Position numbers and translations under genes: made by a program. A DNA stretch of 64,000 nucleotides from Streptacidiphilus sp. 4-A2 (GTDB taxonomy: Bacteria; Actinomycetota; Actinomycetes; Streptomycetales; Streptomycetaceae), in assembly GCA_014284505.1 (NCBI GenBank), contig JAAFYY010000001.1, positions 3,038,001-3,102,000 on the forward strand, in the 5' to 3' direction. Below are positions 63,790 through 64,000 of the stretch, in pieces (position 1 is the first letter of the stretch; every line of letters starts with the position of its first letter). The notes beneath the pieces were generated by a model. It was not told where the DNA came from and searched no databases. It saw only the letters and a program-made list of their open reading frames with translations.

Positions 63790-64000
63790 GTGAGCACGGA
63801 GTCGGTTCTGTTATCGATTTTCACCCCGAGGGCCGGGAGAACCCCTATCCCCCGCTGGCGGAGCTCAGGCGGGTCGAACCGGTCCACTACAACGAGACCG
63901 TCGACACCCGGTTCCTCACCCGATTCGCCGACTGTCAGACCGTACTGACCAGCCCGACTTCACCGTTCCCGACCATGAATGGTGCGAGGTCCACCTGCCA
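63790..64000 (+). CDS. Cytochrome P450, N-terminal fragment (cut by window end)
   Basis: GTG at 63790 (STESV), a break near 63805, then DFHPEGRENPYPPLAELRRV, EPVHYNETVDTRFLTRFADC and QTVLTSP with, after a break near 63955, DFTVPDHEWCEVHLP. N-P-Y-P-P-L-A-x-L-R, the PVH strand and L-T-R-F-A-D-C-x-x-V-L are the usual first 60 residues of an actinobacterial CYP. The heme part lies beyond the window. No ferredoxin gene is visible. Confidence 0.65.

Overview
This window reads as high-GC actinomycete DNA, most like Streptomyces, Kitasatospora or Streptacidiphilus. The signs are GTG and TTG starts, many 4-base start/stop overlaps (ATGA, GTGA), Tat-exported proteins, a family 64 glucanase and typical actinobacterial regulators. 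No rRNA or tRNA was seen. IS remnants, truncated genes, secreted hydrolases and small regulator-enzyme pairs suggest an accessory region such as a chromosome arm.

A property of the whole window affects every call. Many genes lose their frame at one base inside an otherwise continuous domain, nearly always as if one base were missing, often in a G/C run. Intact genes lie between them. I treat most of these as probable sequencing deletions and give one span per gene; the breaks are placed by eye. Genes that also lack one end or sit against IS DNA are called pseudogenes.

Layout: 1-3.6 kb has an aldo/keto reductase remnant, a TatA, a small Tat-exported protein, a DUF4331 protein and a His-rich partner. 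4-9.5 kb has IS debris, a MerR-SDR-WrbA-isomerase redox group, a two-repeat CRISPR-like relic and a decayed two-component system. 9.5-14.6 kb has a DUF6289 protein, an IS701-type element that cut an NmrA gene, a deacetylase, an HxlR regulator and IS5-type remnants. 14.9-18.9 kb has a Tat/metalloprotein cluster: TatB, a membrane protein, a cupredoxin, two ferritin-like proteins and a second TatA.

19-26.7 kb has a secreted protein, HAD and DUF2231 remnants, a LysR/IMPase-like/NADP-reductase-like group, CsbD, and a divergent SDR-TetR pair with twin operators. 26.7-33.9 kb has a GH64 glucanase behind a LacI-type operator, an MFS exporter, a VOC protein, carbonic anhydrase, a hydrolase and a methyltransferase. 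33.8-37.1 kb is a coupled operon of an MfnB-type furan synthase, an aldehyde dehydrogenase and an alcohol dehydrogenase, the best candidate here for an undescribed pathway. 37.3-43.7 kb has a methyltransferase/MerR pair, YciI, a lutABC lactate operon with its GntR regulator, and a secreted peptidoglycan-binding protein.

44-50.5 kb has a uridine-kinase-like gene, a stress protein with an SLC13-type permease, an MFS-unknown-ECF sigma operon and a G1 (eqolisin) acid protease. 50.6-64 kb has Nudix, hydrolase and MFS genes, a large secreted glycoside hydrolase with tandem discoidin domains, a methyltransferase, a PP2C/SpoIIE phosphatase coupled to nadE, and the start of a cytochrome P450 gene.
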